Counted from the first letter of the stretch, positions 36,908 through 46,051 are shown. The stretch is 64,000 bases of DNA from Bin5 sp965232575 (GCA_965232575.1 CBDDPZ010000009.1:620001-684000), one strand, 5' to 3'. Numbers and translations: made by a program. Notes: a model not told the origin generated them from the sequence alone.

Positions 36908-38545
36908 TCATTCGCTTTGCGTTCGTCCGGTTGGCGCTGACATCTTCTCCCATGGCGCAGGCATCTCTTCCACGGGCACTTCGATAAGGACCGGCGCGTT
37001 GGCGGCGAAAGCGCCAATCAATGCGTCATGCAGTTCTGCCGGCGAGTGCGCCCGGATTCCGCGAGCGCCGAAGGATTCTGCGAAAGTAACGAAGTCGGGA
37101 TTGTGCAGTTCGCTGGCAATGACGCGTCCGCCATAGTTCTGTTTCTGCATGCGGAGCACATTTCCGTAAGCCCTGTCGTTGAAAACGACCGTTACGGTGT
37201 TGATTCCATGTTGGACAGCCGTCGCCATCTCGGTTGCAGCGAAAAGAAATCCGCCATCGCCGCTTACGCAGAGAACGGGGCGGTCCGGGGCGGCCACTTT
37301 GGCGCCGAGCGCGGCAGGGAAACTCCAACCCAGCGTCACCTGATAGTTTGAAGTGAGGTATGTTCGAGGCTGATAGACCGGCATTGCCTCGCGGCTGACA
37401 TAGCCGACCTGGGTGATATCCTCAACATAGATGCCGTCATCCGGCAGGGCCTCGCGGATGGCGCGGACAAACCCCATCTGCGGCTGAATCGACTCATAGA
37501 TTGCGTCCATTTCGTCCTGCAGCGCTAACATTTCGACGCGACGGGAGGGCCGGTTGCGGTCGCATTCTGACAGTGCAGGCAGCAGGGCCTGCAACGCGTC
37601 GCGGCTGTCGGCCACCAGAGACACGTCAGGCGGTTCATAGCGGTCGTGTTCCTGTGGGTCGATGTCTACGCGAACCAGGCGCAATTTGGCCGGTTTGCCC
37701 CACCGCATCAGAGGCGTGGAAAGGCGCGTACCGATGGCGACCACCGCGTCGGCCTGCTCCCAAATGCGCCGGCCGGGGCCGTATGAATGGCTGAAAGGAT
37801 TGCGGTTCGACAGTATTCCCCTCCCGGACGCGCTGGCGATGACCGGCGCCTGCAGCGCTTCGGCCAGTCTGCCAATCTCCTCACCCGCGTCAACTGCGCC
37901 TCCGCCTATGAATATCGCCGGATTTTGGGCCTCGCTCAGGAGCCGGGCCGCGCTTTCAACGGCGCGGCCATCCAAGGCGGGACGACTCCGGGATTCAGGC
38001 GGAATCTCGTAGTCGAATTCAGCCTTGCGAGATAGAACGTTCAAGGGCACTTCCAGACCAACAGGCCGCGGCCTGTTGGAATACATCGCGCCGAGCGCCT
38101 CGGTCAGAAGGCGAGGCAGGTCAGCCGGGCTGTCAACGCGGCGGGACCACTTGGTCAGAGAACGCAGGATTCCCAACTGGTCGGGGATTTCGTGCAGCAT
38201 TCCGTAGCCGCGGCCGATGTGATCACTGTGGAGCTGGCCGGTAAGGCAAAGTACGGGGGCATTGGTGGCGTAGGCGGTGGAGAGCGCCGCGGTGGCGTTA
38301 AGGAACCCGGGGCCCGGCACGACGACATAGACGCCGGTCCTGCCTGAGGCCAGCGCGTAGCCGAGAGCCATGTAGGCGGCGCCCTGCTCGTGGCGCGTGT
38401 GAATGACGCGTAACTGGTCTCGGGCGTCATAGACGGCGGCGTAGAAATAGTCGTTCTGCACGCCAGGCAGGCCGAAAATGGTGTCGATGCCGTGGGAAAG
38501 AAGAGCGTGCACAAGCGCTTCGCCGCCGGTACGAATTGTGGTCAT
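36908..38545 (-). CDS. Thiamine diphosphate-dependent enzyme, acetolactate synthase-like
   Basis: 545 residues with the full POX/ALS architecture. The N-terminal pyrimidine-binding domain has catalytic Glu53 in HTRHEQGAAYMA. The middle domain includes AIFIGGGAVDAGEE. The C-terminal domain has the ThDP motif GDGGFLFAATEM ending in FND. No regulatory subunit is adjacent and the enzyme sits with an enolase-superfamily gene, so a catabolic decarboxylase or carboligase is more likely than biosynthetic acetolactate synthase. It lies 24 bases after the dehydratase gene. Confidence 0.88.
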   Translation of the reverse strand: MTTIRTGGEALVHALLSHGIDTIFGLPGVQNDYFYAAVYDARDQLRVIHTRHEQGAAYMALGYALASGRTGVYVVVPGPGFLNATAALSTAYATNAPVLCLTGQLHSDHIGRGYGMLHEIPDQLGILRSLTKWSRRVDSPADLPRLLTEALGAMYSNRPRPVGLEVPLNVLSRKAEFDYEIPPESRSRPALDGRAVESAARLLSEAQNPAIFIGGGAVDAGEEIGRLAEALQAPVIASASGRGILSNRNPFSHSYGPGRRIWEQADAVVAIGTRLSTPLMRWGKPAKLRLVRVDIDPQEHDRYEPPDVSLVADSRDALQALLPALSECDRNRPSRRVEMLALQDEMDAIYESIQPQMGFVRAIREALPDDGIYVEDITQVGYVSREAMPVYQPRTYLTSNYQVTLGWSFPAALGAKVAAPDRPVLCVSGDGGFLFAATEMATAVQHGINTVTVVFNDRAYGNVLRMQKQNYGGRVIASELHNPDFVTFAESFGARGIRAHSPAELHDALIGAFAANAPVLIEVPVEEMPAPWEKMSAPTGRTQSE

Positions 38546-38569
38546 CGCGTTTTCTCCTGGAAGCGCGCC

Positions 38570-39685
38570 TTAATGGGCCACCGAACCGTCGGCATGAAAG
38601 TTTCCGAAGATCTTCTTGGGCTGATAGGGATAACGGTCCAGTTTCCTTTCGTCGATTTCGAGCCCAATCCCCGGACGATCAGAGACGACCAGGTATCCTC
38701 CCTGTCTTTGGACCGGATAGTCGACAATCTCATTAAAGGCATCGGCGGTGGGATGGCTCTCCATCAGCGCATAATTGGGAATGGCTGCGTCGAGCTGGCA
38801 GAATGCGGCGATGTTGACCGGGCTGCCCATCAGGTGGGGGAAGATGCCGACGAAGGCGGATTCTGCAATGGCCGCGATCTTTTTGACCTGGGTAAATCCG
38901 CCAGCCAGGGAAAGGTCCGGCCGAATCAGGCTCACGATCTTACGGTCGATCAGGTCTTTGAACTGAAAGATATTGTAGAACCGCTCGCCGGTGGCCATCG
39001 GCAACGGGACCGTTTTGGCAATGTACTCCATCGCCTCCAGACTTTCCGGGGCCAGCGGGTCTTCGTAATAGAGGATGCGGAAGGGCAGCAGCTCTCGGGC
39101 AAGGACGATCGCCTCCTCCGGGCGAAGATTGCGGTGGATCTCCAGGCCCAGATCGATATCGTATCCGATCGACTCCCTTACGGCAGCGACCATGGAGACT
39201 GCATCGCCGATTACCTGGGAGGAAGTCTTGCGCTCGAAGCCAGGGAGGAAAGGTGACATGCGCAAGGAGAGATAGCCGTTTCCAACCTGCTCCTGGGCGC
39301 TGACCGCGCATTCTTCGACAGTCGGGCCATGCACATTGGCGAAGACCTTGATCTTTTCGCGAATGCGTCCACCCAGCAACTGGTGCACTGGCTGACCCAC
39401 CGCCTGGCCCGCGATATCCCACAGCGCGATGTCGATGGCGCTGAGCGCCGCGCTGAGTGCCGCGCCCATGAAATGGGCATCGCGGCTGACGGTCTGGTAG
39501 TGGTGTTCAATGCGAGTGGCATCTTTGCCAATGAAGTAATCGCTCAGATCAAGGATGGCGCGGTGTACCATGCCGTGATGCGCCCACAGGCCAGCCTCGC
39601 CGTTGCCGACAAGGCCCTGGTCGGTGTAGACGCGCACCAGCAGGAATCTGTCTACAAGAAAAGGCGTTATCTTCTGAATCTTCAT
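38570..39685 (-). CDS. Enolase-superfamily dehydratase (mandelate racemase-like)
   Basis: 371 residues. The capping domain (FLLVRVYTDQGLVGNGEAGL) is followed by the TIM barrel with three metal-binding carboxylates in DLGLEIHRN, LYYEDPLAPES and ATGERFYN. IDIALWDIAGQAVGQPVHQLLGG is the family helix. The C-terminal His-containing FPHLMGSP region fits galactonate- or related acid-sugar dehydratases, although the exact substrate is not certain. It is followed by the ThDP enzyme and preceded by the oligogalacturonate-lyase-like gene, as expected of a uronate or aldonate pathway. Confidence 0.87.
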   Translation of the reverse strand: MKIQKITPFLVDRFLLVRVYTDQGLVGNGEAGLWAHHGMVHRAILDLSDYFIGKDATRIEHHYQTVSRDAHFMGAALSAALSAIDIALWDIAGQAVGQPVHQLLGGRIREKIKVFANVHGPTVEECAVSAQEQVGNGYLSLRMSPFLPGFERKTSSQVIGDAVSMVAAVRESIGYDIDLGLEIHRNLRPEEAIVLARELLPFRILYYEDPLAPESLEAMEYIAKTVPLPMATGERFYNIFQFKDLIDRKIVSLIRPDLSLAGGFTQVKKIAAIAESAFVGIFPHLMGSPVNIAAFCQLDAAIPNYALMESHPTADAFNEIVDYPVQRQGGYLVVSDRPGIGLEIDERKLDRYPYQPKKIFGNFHADGSVAH

Positions 39686-39743
39686 TGAGGACTCTCCGCT
39701 CCGGCGGCGACGTCAGGAGGGTAGTGGAATAGCGTGTCCAGCG

Positions 39744-40931
39744 TTATTGCGCGGCAACGCGATACAGGTGGCTGCGGCCGGACTGGGCCGAATTGTAGAG
39801 GATGTGACCGCCGTCCAGGCTCCAGAGGCAGTGGGGATGGGTGCCGCGATGGGAATTGTGATCACAGTGGGGGCCAAAGGCCGCGATATGGTCGACAGTT
39901 TGCGCTTTCAAATCGACAAGGACTACGCCCTCCTTGTCCCAGGTAGTTATCTTGCTGCCGTCGGGGCTGGCGATGGGATGGCCCCCCAAGGCATGGTCGA
40001 TGACGACCTCGTTGCTCTTGCCGTCAAAGTCGATCATGTAAAGCCGCGGCTCTTCCTGCTTTCCCTCGTCGGTGTGGATGCGATAGCCGGAGTACAGCAC
40101 TTTTGTGCCGTTCGCCGTCCAGCTGTGGTGATGACCGAAGAATGTCAACCAGCGGCACTCGCTGCCGTCGCGGCTGACGATGTAGATGCTGCGGCGAAAT
40201 GGGCTCTTCCAGGGTGAAAGGTCGTCGGGTGATGACTTGATCCACATGGCCACAAGCATGTGTTGGGCGTCGGGCGTCCACTTGGTGTTGCCCACTGTCA
40301 TCTGGTCGATGTGGAAGAGGTGGTTGTTTGGGGTCATGTCGTAGAGCTCTTCGGTGGAAGCGATGAGCTTGAGTTCGCCGTCCTTCTGCTGAGACGCTCC
40401 GGCGTCGGACCGCATCGTATAGACGCCTCTGGGCAGGTCGGTGCGAATGTCATTGGTCGTATAGCTCAGTAACGCGCCATCGGGGCTGACCTGGCGAATT
40501 CCCCCTTTCATTTTGCGCAACAGTTTACCGCCGCGCTGGCCAAGCCGCGACCATTCCGCGTCGACCACACTGACTTCCTCCGGCGCCGTGTAGAAGAAGA
40601 CCTCACACTTAGTCGGATGCCAAACGGGGAAGGCGCCGGTATGCGTGTTGTAAAAAGCGTTTTCCGCCAGCAGACGCAACGCATACGTTTCCAGGTCCAT
40701 GAGATAGAGCCGCCCCGCATCGGTGGCGAGGGTATCGCGGTGGGGGGTGGTAACGTCGGTGGGATTCGCAGCGGAGAAGACCATGTAACGGCCGTCCGGC
40801 GACCAGGGAGATATGTCGTAGTAGGTGTGGAGATCCGCCATTGGGCTGCTGGTCAGCTGCTCGACGGTGCGGCCGGTCTGCTGGTCAACGTAGGTGCTGC
40901 GCTCGGGTTGGCTTCTGTGGAAAGAACTCAT
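39744..40931 (-). CDS. Oligogalacturonate lyase-like beta-propeller
   Basis: 395-residue TolB-like seven-bladed propeller related to oligogalacturonate lyase. Repeated blades contain SPDGRYMVFSAANP, VSPDGALLSYT, TPDAQHMLVAMW and SPDGSKITTWD. Histidines in GHHHSWTANG and FGPHCDHNSHRGTHPH match the metal-binding cluster of that family. The ATG at 40931 has AGGA 9 bases upstream; a TTG five codons earlier is possible. No signal peptide is seen, so it acts in the cytoplasm. Its place beside a dehydratase and a ThDP enzyme suggests sugar-acid breakdown. Confidence 0.75.
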   Translation of the reverse strand: MSSFHRSQPERSTYVDQQTGRTVEQLTSSPMADLHTYYDISPWSPDGRYMVFSAANPTDVTTPHRDTLATDAGRLYLMDLETYALRLLAENAFYNTHTGAFPVWHPTKCEVFFYTAPEEVSVVDAEWSRLGQRGGKLLRKMKGGIRQVSPDGALLSYTTNDIRTDLPRGVYTMRSDAGASQQKDGELKLIASTEELYDMTPNNHLFHIDQMTVGNTKWTPDAQHMLVAMWIKSSPDDLSPWKSPFRRSIYIVSRDGSECRWLTFFGHHHSWTANGTKVLYSGYRIHTDEGKQEEPRLYMIDFDGKSNEVVIDHALGGHPIASPDGSKITTWDKEGVVLVDLKAQTVDHIAAFGPHCDHNSHRGTHPHCLWSLDGGHILYNSAQSGRSHLYRVAAQ

Positions 40932-41044
40932 GGGATTGGTCCTCAAGAATTGCTTGCTGCCGGCTCGGCAAGCTCAGGTGAGTTAAGGATTCAGGCCTAC
41001 ATTGAGGCGTTTGAGTGCCGGACGCGTATTCCCGCGTAGATTAT

Positions 41045-41077
41045 GCGGGGCGCTCTCTTGACGAGAGAACGCCCCGC
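41045..41077. terminator. Hairpin after the binding-protein gene
   Basis: GCGGGGCG pairs with CGCCCCGC and CTCTC with GAGAG inside, with a two-base bulge. It lies between the binding-protein stop at 41200 and the next minus-strand gene. There is no T-tract, so it may be processing- or stability-related. Confidence 0.5.
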
Positions 41078-41199
41078 GCACGCTTCAAATATCTCTTCTC
41101 CGGCAGCCGTTCAGCTGGCGGCGAGCAGGCCCGCCCGGCTTCAAAAGGGGCCGGGCGCATTGTTGATGCGCTGCCGCTTCGCTATATGCGCGCGCTAGC

Positions 41200-43242
41200 C
41201 TAACTATGGCTGGCCGGGTCATCCCAGTAGAACGTATGCGCCTGCACCAGGCCCCCGTGCGAGGTCGGGTTGCTGAGCGGATACACGTATTCGGGGGCGA
41301 GACCGCGCAGCCCGTTCAAGACGATCAAGGGGTTGGGAATCTGGCCCAGGTAACCGATTTGCGGGAGTTCCTCTGCCCAGACATCCAGGATCTGGAAGAA
41401 GAGTTCATTGCGCCGCGCCTCGTCCGGCTCGACCAGGATTTCGTCCCATAGATTCCACATCTTGACGATCCAGTGGCCTGCGGGCGGCTCTTCCGCGACC
41501 GGATGGGAGGGATCCAGACGCCAGCGGCCCCACGCCTCGCCCCAAGGACGATCCAGCCCGGTTCCCAGGAAGAAGGCAGGGTCGACAAGCGGCAGGAGAG
41601 ACCGTCCGCTGCCCCAGAAGGCCGCGTCGATCTCGTTCGCGCCCCAGTGCTCCTCGTAGAGAGAGCGTTCGATTCCCTTATAGGTGGCCTTGATTCCTAC
41701 GTCGGCGAGATAACCGAGGATGATCTGGACCGCATCTTCATCGGGCGATCCGGGTTGGGCGGTCCCCTCCACGACGAAACTGATGGTTTCGCCGCTGCCG
41801 TCCGGATAGACGCGGAAGCCGTCGCTGTCCTTTTCCGCGTAGCCTGCTTCATCGAGCAACAGGTTGGCCCGGTCCGGATCGTATTCGATGTGCGCGTTGG
41901 CCTGCTTGGGGTAGGACTGCGGCGACTGTTCCAGCGGGCTGTACTGGCGCGGCGTGTAGAGTCCTTCAAAAGCCAGTTCGTTCAGCGTATCCCTGTCCAC
42001 GGCCAGCGACATGGCAATCCGCACGTCACGATTCTGGAAGAACTCGCGCAGACGCGGTTTCTTGACCGTCTGGTTCGGGGTCAGACAGACATGCTGGTCG
42101 CCGGCGCCCAACTGCACGCGATAGCCGCCGTTGTCTTCGTTCTCCTTGTAGAGCGTGAAATTGGCTGCGCTGACGTGGCGCTGCTGGTAATCGACGTCGC
42201 CGTTGATGATGCGCAGGTCGAAAACATCGTTGGTGTCAAACAGCCGGTGCCGGATCGTGTCGATATAGGGCAGCTGATTCCCCTCCGAATCTACCTGCCA
42301 GAAGAAGGGATTTCGTTCCATGAGGAAGAGTTCCTCGGACAGGGGGTTCTTGGCCGTAAAGGAATAGAGGCTGGGCAGCTCGGGGTTGAGATACCACCAG
42401 TTGCGGTCGGAGAAGAGCGCAGTCCAGGTGTCAAGCCCGCTGTCGGCCACGGCCGCCTCCAGCGCCTCCTTGTCCTCGGTCGTTTCCATATGGAACTGTG
42501 ACAGATAGTGGTGCGGCGCAAAGAGATCTCTCGTCAGGGGGGCGACGCGATCCAGGAACATGGGGTTGGCGTGGGCAAAGTTGAAGACGACCGTATGCTT
42601 GTCGGGAAACTCCATCGCCATCGGCGTACGCTCAGATCCTGTCACCCAGTGGCGGCCGATAGCAGGCGTTACGTCCTTATTCAGCATGACATTTTCCTGC
42701 CACCAGGCGAAATTATCCGAGTCGAACGGCGCGCCGTCCGACCATCTCATCCCTTGGCGCAGGTGGAAGGTCCAGACGGTGGCATCGTCATTGGTTTCCC
42801 AGGACTCCGCGATGTTGGGGCGCAGCGAGAGCTCCGGCGTGTACCAGGTCAACCCCTGCCGGGCCAGCTTCGTCGGCCCCCAGCGGTCGGAGACGCCTTT
42901 GAAGCCGCGACGCATTGCGCCGCCATAGTTGCCGATGCCTTCCATCCCATCGAGGACGAGAGGGTTGGCCGGCAGGCGTTCGTCGATCGGCGGCAGACTG
43001 CCTTCGGCGACCATGTCGGCCAGCATTGGCGCTTCTCTATAGCCGCCGGGCGAAGAAGCCGCGGGCGCGGGCGCTTCGCTTTCCGGGGCCGTTTCGGATG
43101 ACGTCGCCGGCATATCCTCGGCGGCCGGCTCCCCCGCGCCGCCGGCGCAAGCGGCGGCAACAAGACCGGCGGTTCCCAGCCCGCCTAACTGGAGGAATCT
43201 CCGGCGAGTGATGTCGTTTGATCGCGGTTCCAGTTTCTTCAT
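41200..43242 (-). CDS. Family 5 (peptide/oligosaccharide) ABC binding lipoprotein
   Basis: 680 residues, longer than most family 5 binding proteins. A Tat motif ITRRRFLQLGG and lipobox ending at Cys32 show export. The mature protein has the family sequence FHLRQGMRWSDGAPFDSDNFAWW and RIAMSLAVDRDTLNELAFEG. A spacer rich in Ala, Glu and Pro follows the lipid anchor. AGGAG lies 9 bases before the ATG at 43242. No permease or ATPase genes of the oligopeptide type are present, so it is an orphan that must use a transporter elsewhere. It may capture an oligosaccharide for the downstream enzymes. Confidence 0.88.
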   Translation of the reverse strand: MKKLEPRSNDITRRRFLQLGGLGTAGLVAAACAGGAGEPAAEDMPATSSETAPESEAPAPAASSPGGYREAPMLADMVAEGSLPPIDERLPANPLVLDGMEGIGNYGGAMRRGFKGVSDRWGPTKLARQGLTWYTPELSLRPNIAESWETNDDATVWTFHLRQGMRWSDGAPFDSDNFAWWQENVMLNKDVTPAIGRHWVTGSERTPMAMEFPDKHTVVFNFAHANPMFLDRVAPLTRDLFAPHHYLSQFHMETTEDKEALEAAVADSGLDTWTALFSDRNWWYLNPELPSLYSFTAKNPLSEELFLMERNPFFWQVDSEGNQLPYIDTIRHRLFDTNDVFDLRIINGDVDYQQRHVSAANFTLYKENEDNGGYRVQLGAGDQHVCLTPNQTVKKPRLREFFQNRDVRIAMSLAVDRDTLNELAFEGLYTPRQYSPLEQSPQSYPKQANAHIEYDPDRANLLLDEAGYAEKDSDGFRVYPDGSGETISFVVEGTAQPGSPDEDAVQIILGYLADVGIKATYKGIERSLYEEHWGANEIDAAFWGSGRSLLPLVDPAFFLGTGLDRPWGEAWGRWRLDPSHPVAEEPPAGHWIVKMWNLWDEILVEPDEARRNELFFQILDVWAEELPQIGYLGQIPNPLIVLNGLRGLAPEYVYPLSNPTSHGGLVQAHTFYWDDPASHS

Positions 43243-43266
43243 TTCGATAATCTCCTCTAAGGCGAT

Positions 43267-43316
43267 GCAAAACGCAGGTTGCAAAATGCAGGTTGCAGAA
43301 CGCAGGTTGCAGAACA
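43267..43316. repeat. 14-base tandem repeat, 3.6 copies
   Basis: GCAAAACGCAGGTT, GCAAAATGCAGGTT and GCAGAACGCAGGTT follow one another directly, then a partial GCAGAACA. Each unit is two related 7-base words. It lies in the divergent gap between the binding-protein gene and a PhyH gene, where repeat-number change could alter promoter spacing. Confidence 0.9.
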
Positions 43317-43521
43317 TAGTCAGAGAACCAGGAAAGGCGCCCCCATTCTACTTCACGGGTTGCCGACGGTCAAGGGCGGTTGCGCACACCCTGTCTGACC
43401 CCGATAGGCGCAGGATCATGGGGGACCGGAGTGGGTTTGACAAATCCGTAAGGGGCTCTATCATTCAGACGGAGAGAGGCCACTTGCAGTGATGAGGAGA
43501 GACAGTGAGAGGAGAGACGAG

Positions 43522-44361
43522 ATGAGTAACGCCTGGCTTGAGCACCAGCTTACTGAGGAGGAAGCCCGCGATTTTGCCGAGCAGGGCTACCTGGTTATCG
43601 AGAACGCGATCCCCCGGCAACTGGTGGAAAGGGCTACGCAGGCTTTGGACCGCCTGACCGACGAGGCGAAGGCGAGAGAAGGCTTGGGGCCGCATGACGG
43701 GATCAATATCTTCGACTTTATCGGCAAGGATGACGTATTTCTGGAACTGCTCGACTATCCGACGACTTTCCCCAAGGTGTGGGGCATTCTCGGTTGGAAC
43801 ATTCAGCTCTACCATTCCCACACGATCGTCACCCCGCCCAACGCCGTTTCCGGCCCAGGCCAGCAGGGCCTGAACTGGCACAAGGACAGCGGCAGGCTGA
43901 ACAACGAACTGGAGACGGACCCCCAGCCGCGCATATCGCTGAAAGTGGCGTTCTTTCTGACCGACACTTCGGAGCTGGGCCGGGCGAACCTCTATGTGAT
44001 CCCGGGCAGCCATCTGTTGAACAAGCTGCCCGTGGACGCAGACAAGAGACCCAAGGGGGGCATTGCGGTGCGCGCCAAGCCGGGCGACGCGGTCTTTTTT
44101 GACCGCCGCATATGGCATGCTTCCAGCCCCAATACGTCAGATTTTCCGCGCAAGGTCCTCTTTTACGGATACAGCTACCGCTGGCTGCGGCCGCGGGACA
44201 ACATGACGGTCGACCACCTGATGGGGACGGTCGATCCGATCCGGCGGCAGCTGCTGGGCGCCGCGCCATCCGGCTGGCACGGGTACTCTTCGCCCAAGCC
44301 GGAGGACGTGCCGCTGCGGGCGTGGATGCAGGAAAAGGTGGGGGAAAACGGTGCGGATTGA
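43522..44361 (+). CDS. Phytanoyl-CoA dioxygenase family protein
   Basis: 279-residue Fe(II)/2-oxoglutarate oxygenase. His120-x-Asp122 in NWHKDSGRL and distal His199 in RRIWHASSPN form the iron site; Arg in FPRKVLFYGYSYRW should bind 2-oxoglutarate. ANLYVIPGSHLL is the usual turn. AGGAG lies 7 bases before the ATG at 43522. Its stop overlaps the GTG start of the enolase-superfamily gene by 11 bases, so the two are translationally coupled and likely act in one pathway. Confidence 0.9.
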   Translation: MSNAWLEHQLTEEEARDFAEQGYLVIENAIPRQLVERATQALDRLTDEAKAREGLGPHDGINIFDFIGKDDVFLELLDYPTTFPKVWGILGWNIQLYHSHTIVTPPNAVSGPGQQGLNWHKDSGRLNNELETDPQPRISLKVAFFLTDTSELGRANLYVIPGSHLLNKLPVDADKRPKGGIAVRAKPGDAVFFDRRIWHASSPNTSDFPRKVLFYGYSYRWLRPRDNMTVDHLMGTVDPIRRQLLGAAPSGWHGYSSPKPEDVPLRAWMQEKVGENGAD

Positions 44362-45547
44362 GCATATTGAGGCGATCAACCTACTTCACCGCTATCCCGA
44401 CCGCCACCAATTTCAGTACGGCGGCGGGACCTGTGACGCGCGCGTAACGACTTTGGTCCTGGCGCATACCGAGTGCGGGGCGGTCGGCGTAGGGTCGGTT
44501 TACTCCTACCCCGCTCTTGTCTACCTGGTTGTGCGGGAGCAGCTTGCCCCGGCGCTGACCGGCGAGGACCCGACCGAGGTCGAGGCGCTCTGGGAAAAGA
44601 TGTACGCGTTGACGCGCTGGTACGGACGAAAGGGCGCTGCGCTCTCGGCTTTGGGCGGCGTAGACATGGCGCTCTGGGACCTGCGCGCGCAGGCCGAGGG
44701 CAAGCCGGTGTGGGCGTTGCTGGGAGGGGAGAACGGCCGCTGCCCGGCCTACGCCAGCGGGCTGCTCTGGAAGGAGGACGTCAAGGCGCTGGCTGAAGAG
44801 GCGAGAGGCTACATCGACGCCGGTTTCCGCCGCGTCAAGATGCGTCTGGCGCGCAGTGAGGAATACGACCGCGCCGCGGTCGAGGCGGTGCGGAAGGCGG
44901 TCGGAGATGAGAATGACGTCATCGTTGACGCATCGATGCGCTATCACCTGGCGCTGGCGAGACGGATGGGCGAATTCCTGTCCGAGCAGAGGGTCTTCTG
45001 GTACGAGGAGCCGTTTGCGCCGGAAAACATCGATGATTTTGCCGCGCTGCGGGGCACTGTAGGCGTGCCGCTGGCCGCGGGCGAGAATGAATTCGGGCTG
45101 CAGGGCTTTCGCGAGTTGATCCGGGCCGGGGCGGTCGACATAGTCCAGCCGGACGCCTGCCGCTGCGGCGGCATCAGCGAGGTCTGGAGGGTGGCCCGCC
45201 TGGCCGCGGCGCACGGGCTTCGCTTCGCGACCCACAGCTGGAGCGACGCAGTGGCGATCGTTGCCAATGCGCACGTGGTCAGCGCGCTGCCGAACGGCGT
45301 GACCGTGGAGATCGACCGCATGAACAATCCCTTCGTGGACGACCTGCTGCGGCGGCCTCTGGAGGTTGTGGACGGCGAAATCGCGCTGGGGGACCGCCCC
45401 GGCTTGGGCATCGAACTGAATTGGGAGGCAGTTGAACGGAGCAGGATGCAGGACCCGCTGCACATTCCGGACGGCGTCTATTCCGACATGATGTTCGGCA
45501 GGCAGAATCTACCGCGTGCGCTGCCTTATCTGGAGAGTATGGGATAG
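44351..45547 (+). CDS. Enolase-superfamily protein, mandelate racemase subgroup
   Basis: 398 residues. The barrel has a KxR variant of the KxK motif (RRVKMRLARSEE), then the carboxylate ligands in VIVDASMRYHL, FWYEEPFAPENID and LAAGENEFG, and the His-bearing ATHSWSDAVAI. These are the racemase/dehydratase subgroup pattern. The GTG start overlaps the end of the PhyH gene. Linked oxygenase and enolase-superfamily enzymes suggest degradation of an acid sugar or an aromatic/hydroxy acid; the substrate cannot be told. Confidence 0.88.
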   Translation: MRIEHIEAINLLHRYPDRHQFQYGGGTCDARVTTLVLAHTECGAVGVGSVYSYPALVYLVVREQLAPALTGEDPTEVEALWEKMYALTRWYGRKGAALSALGGVDMALWDLRAQAEGKPVWALLGGENGRCPAYASGLLWKEDVKALAEEARGYIDAGFRRVKMRLARSEEYDRAAVEAVRKAVGDENDVIVDASMRYHLALARRMGEFLSEQRVFWYEEPFAPENIDDFAALRGTVGVPLAAGENEFGLQGFRELIRAGAVDIVQPDACRCGGISEVWRVARLAAAHGLRFATHSWSDAVAIVANAHVVSALPNGVTVEIDRMNNPFVDDLLRRPLEVVDGEIALGDRPGLGIELNWEAVERSRMQDPLHIPDGVYSDMMFGRQNLPRALPYLESMG

Positions 45548-45645
45548 GGTTGCGGGGGAAATCAGTAACCAATTTACTCTTGACTTCCTGGCCCCTCCTG
45601 CGCTAAGCTAAGGCAACCGGCTACCATACAAAAAGAGACAAGAAT

Positions 45646-45902
45646 ATGAAATGGAAACTTGAATGCTCAATCTGGCGAGAGGGCGAAGTGTTTGTGGCTC
45701 GGTGTGACAGCCTGGAGATTTCGAGCCATGGCAAGACAGTAGAAGAAGCTCTCGGCAACCTTGAGGAAGCGCTATAACTCTATCTCCAGTGCGCCCCACC
45801 CGCCGAAATCATGTCGTACCTGACCACGGCGAAATCCCAGTAGGCACACTGAACGATATCGTGAACCGCTCAGGACTTGGCCGAAAAGCCTTTACGAAGT
45901 GA
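45646..45902 (+). pseudogene. Decayed hicB-hicA toxin-antitoxin remnant
   Basis: A 43-codon frame MKWKLECSIWREGEVFVARC continues to KTVEEALGNLEEAL and then meets TAA (45775-45777). It matches the N-terminal half of a HicB-type antitoxin. The same frame after the stop reads LYLQ. In the next frame, 45816-45902 encodes VPDHGEIPVGTLNDIVNRSG and GLGRKAFTK, the C-terminal end of a HicA toxin. The HicB middle-to-end and the HicA start are missing, so a deletion of perhaps 150-200 bases joined the two genes. Neither product can be functional. Confidence 0.7.
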
Positions 45903-45969
45903 AGGCTTACCCCCTGCCCCGATTCAGCCTCCCGTTATCGAGACAAAGAAGATACACAAGAAGATTGCC

Positions 45970-45994
45970 ACGAGCCGCAAACGGCTCGTCATTT
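45970..45994 (+). terminator. Intrinsic terminator
   Basis: ACGAGCCG pairs with CGGCTCGT around a CAAA loop, followed by CATTTT. It lies after the hicBA remnant and before the Fic gene, in noticeably AT-richer DNA than the flanks. Confidence 0.65.
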
Positions 45995-46051
45995 TAGTCC
46001 TTGTCTAGTTGTGAAAGGCAGTTATAGAGTGAGTGGCTTCAGGAAAGTCAA

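Noticed and set aside
36908..38545. Biosynthetic acetolactate synthase (ilvB)
   Set aside because: No ilvN or ilvC nearby and the context is catabolic; only the general fold is supported.
43267..43316. Possible CRISPR array
   Set aside because: Units are 14 bases, directly adjacent, with no spacers and no cas genes.
45775..45777. In-frame TAA in the HicB frame as recoding site
   Set aside because: TAA is not a known recoding signal here and the downstream frame switches to HicA sequence; decay explains it better.
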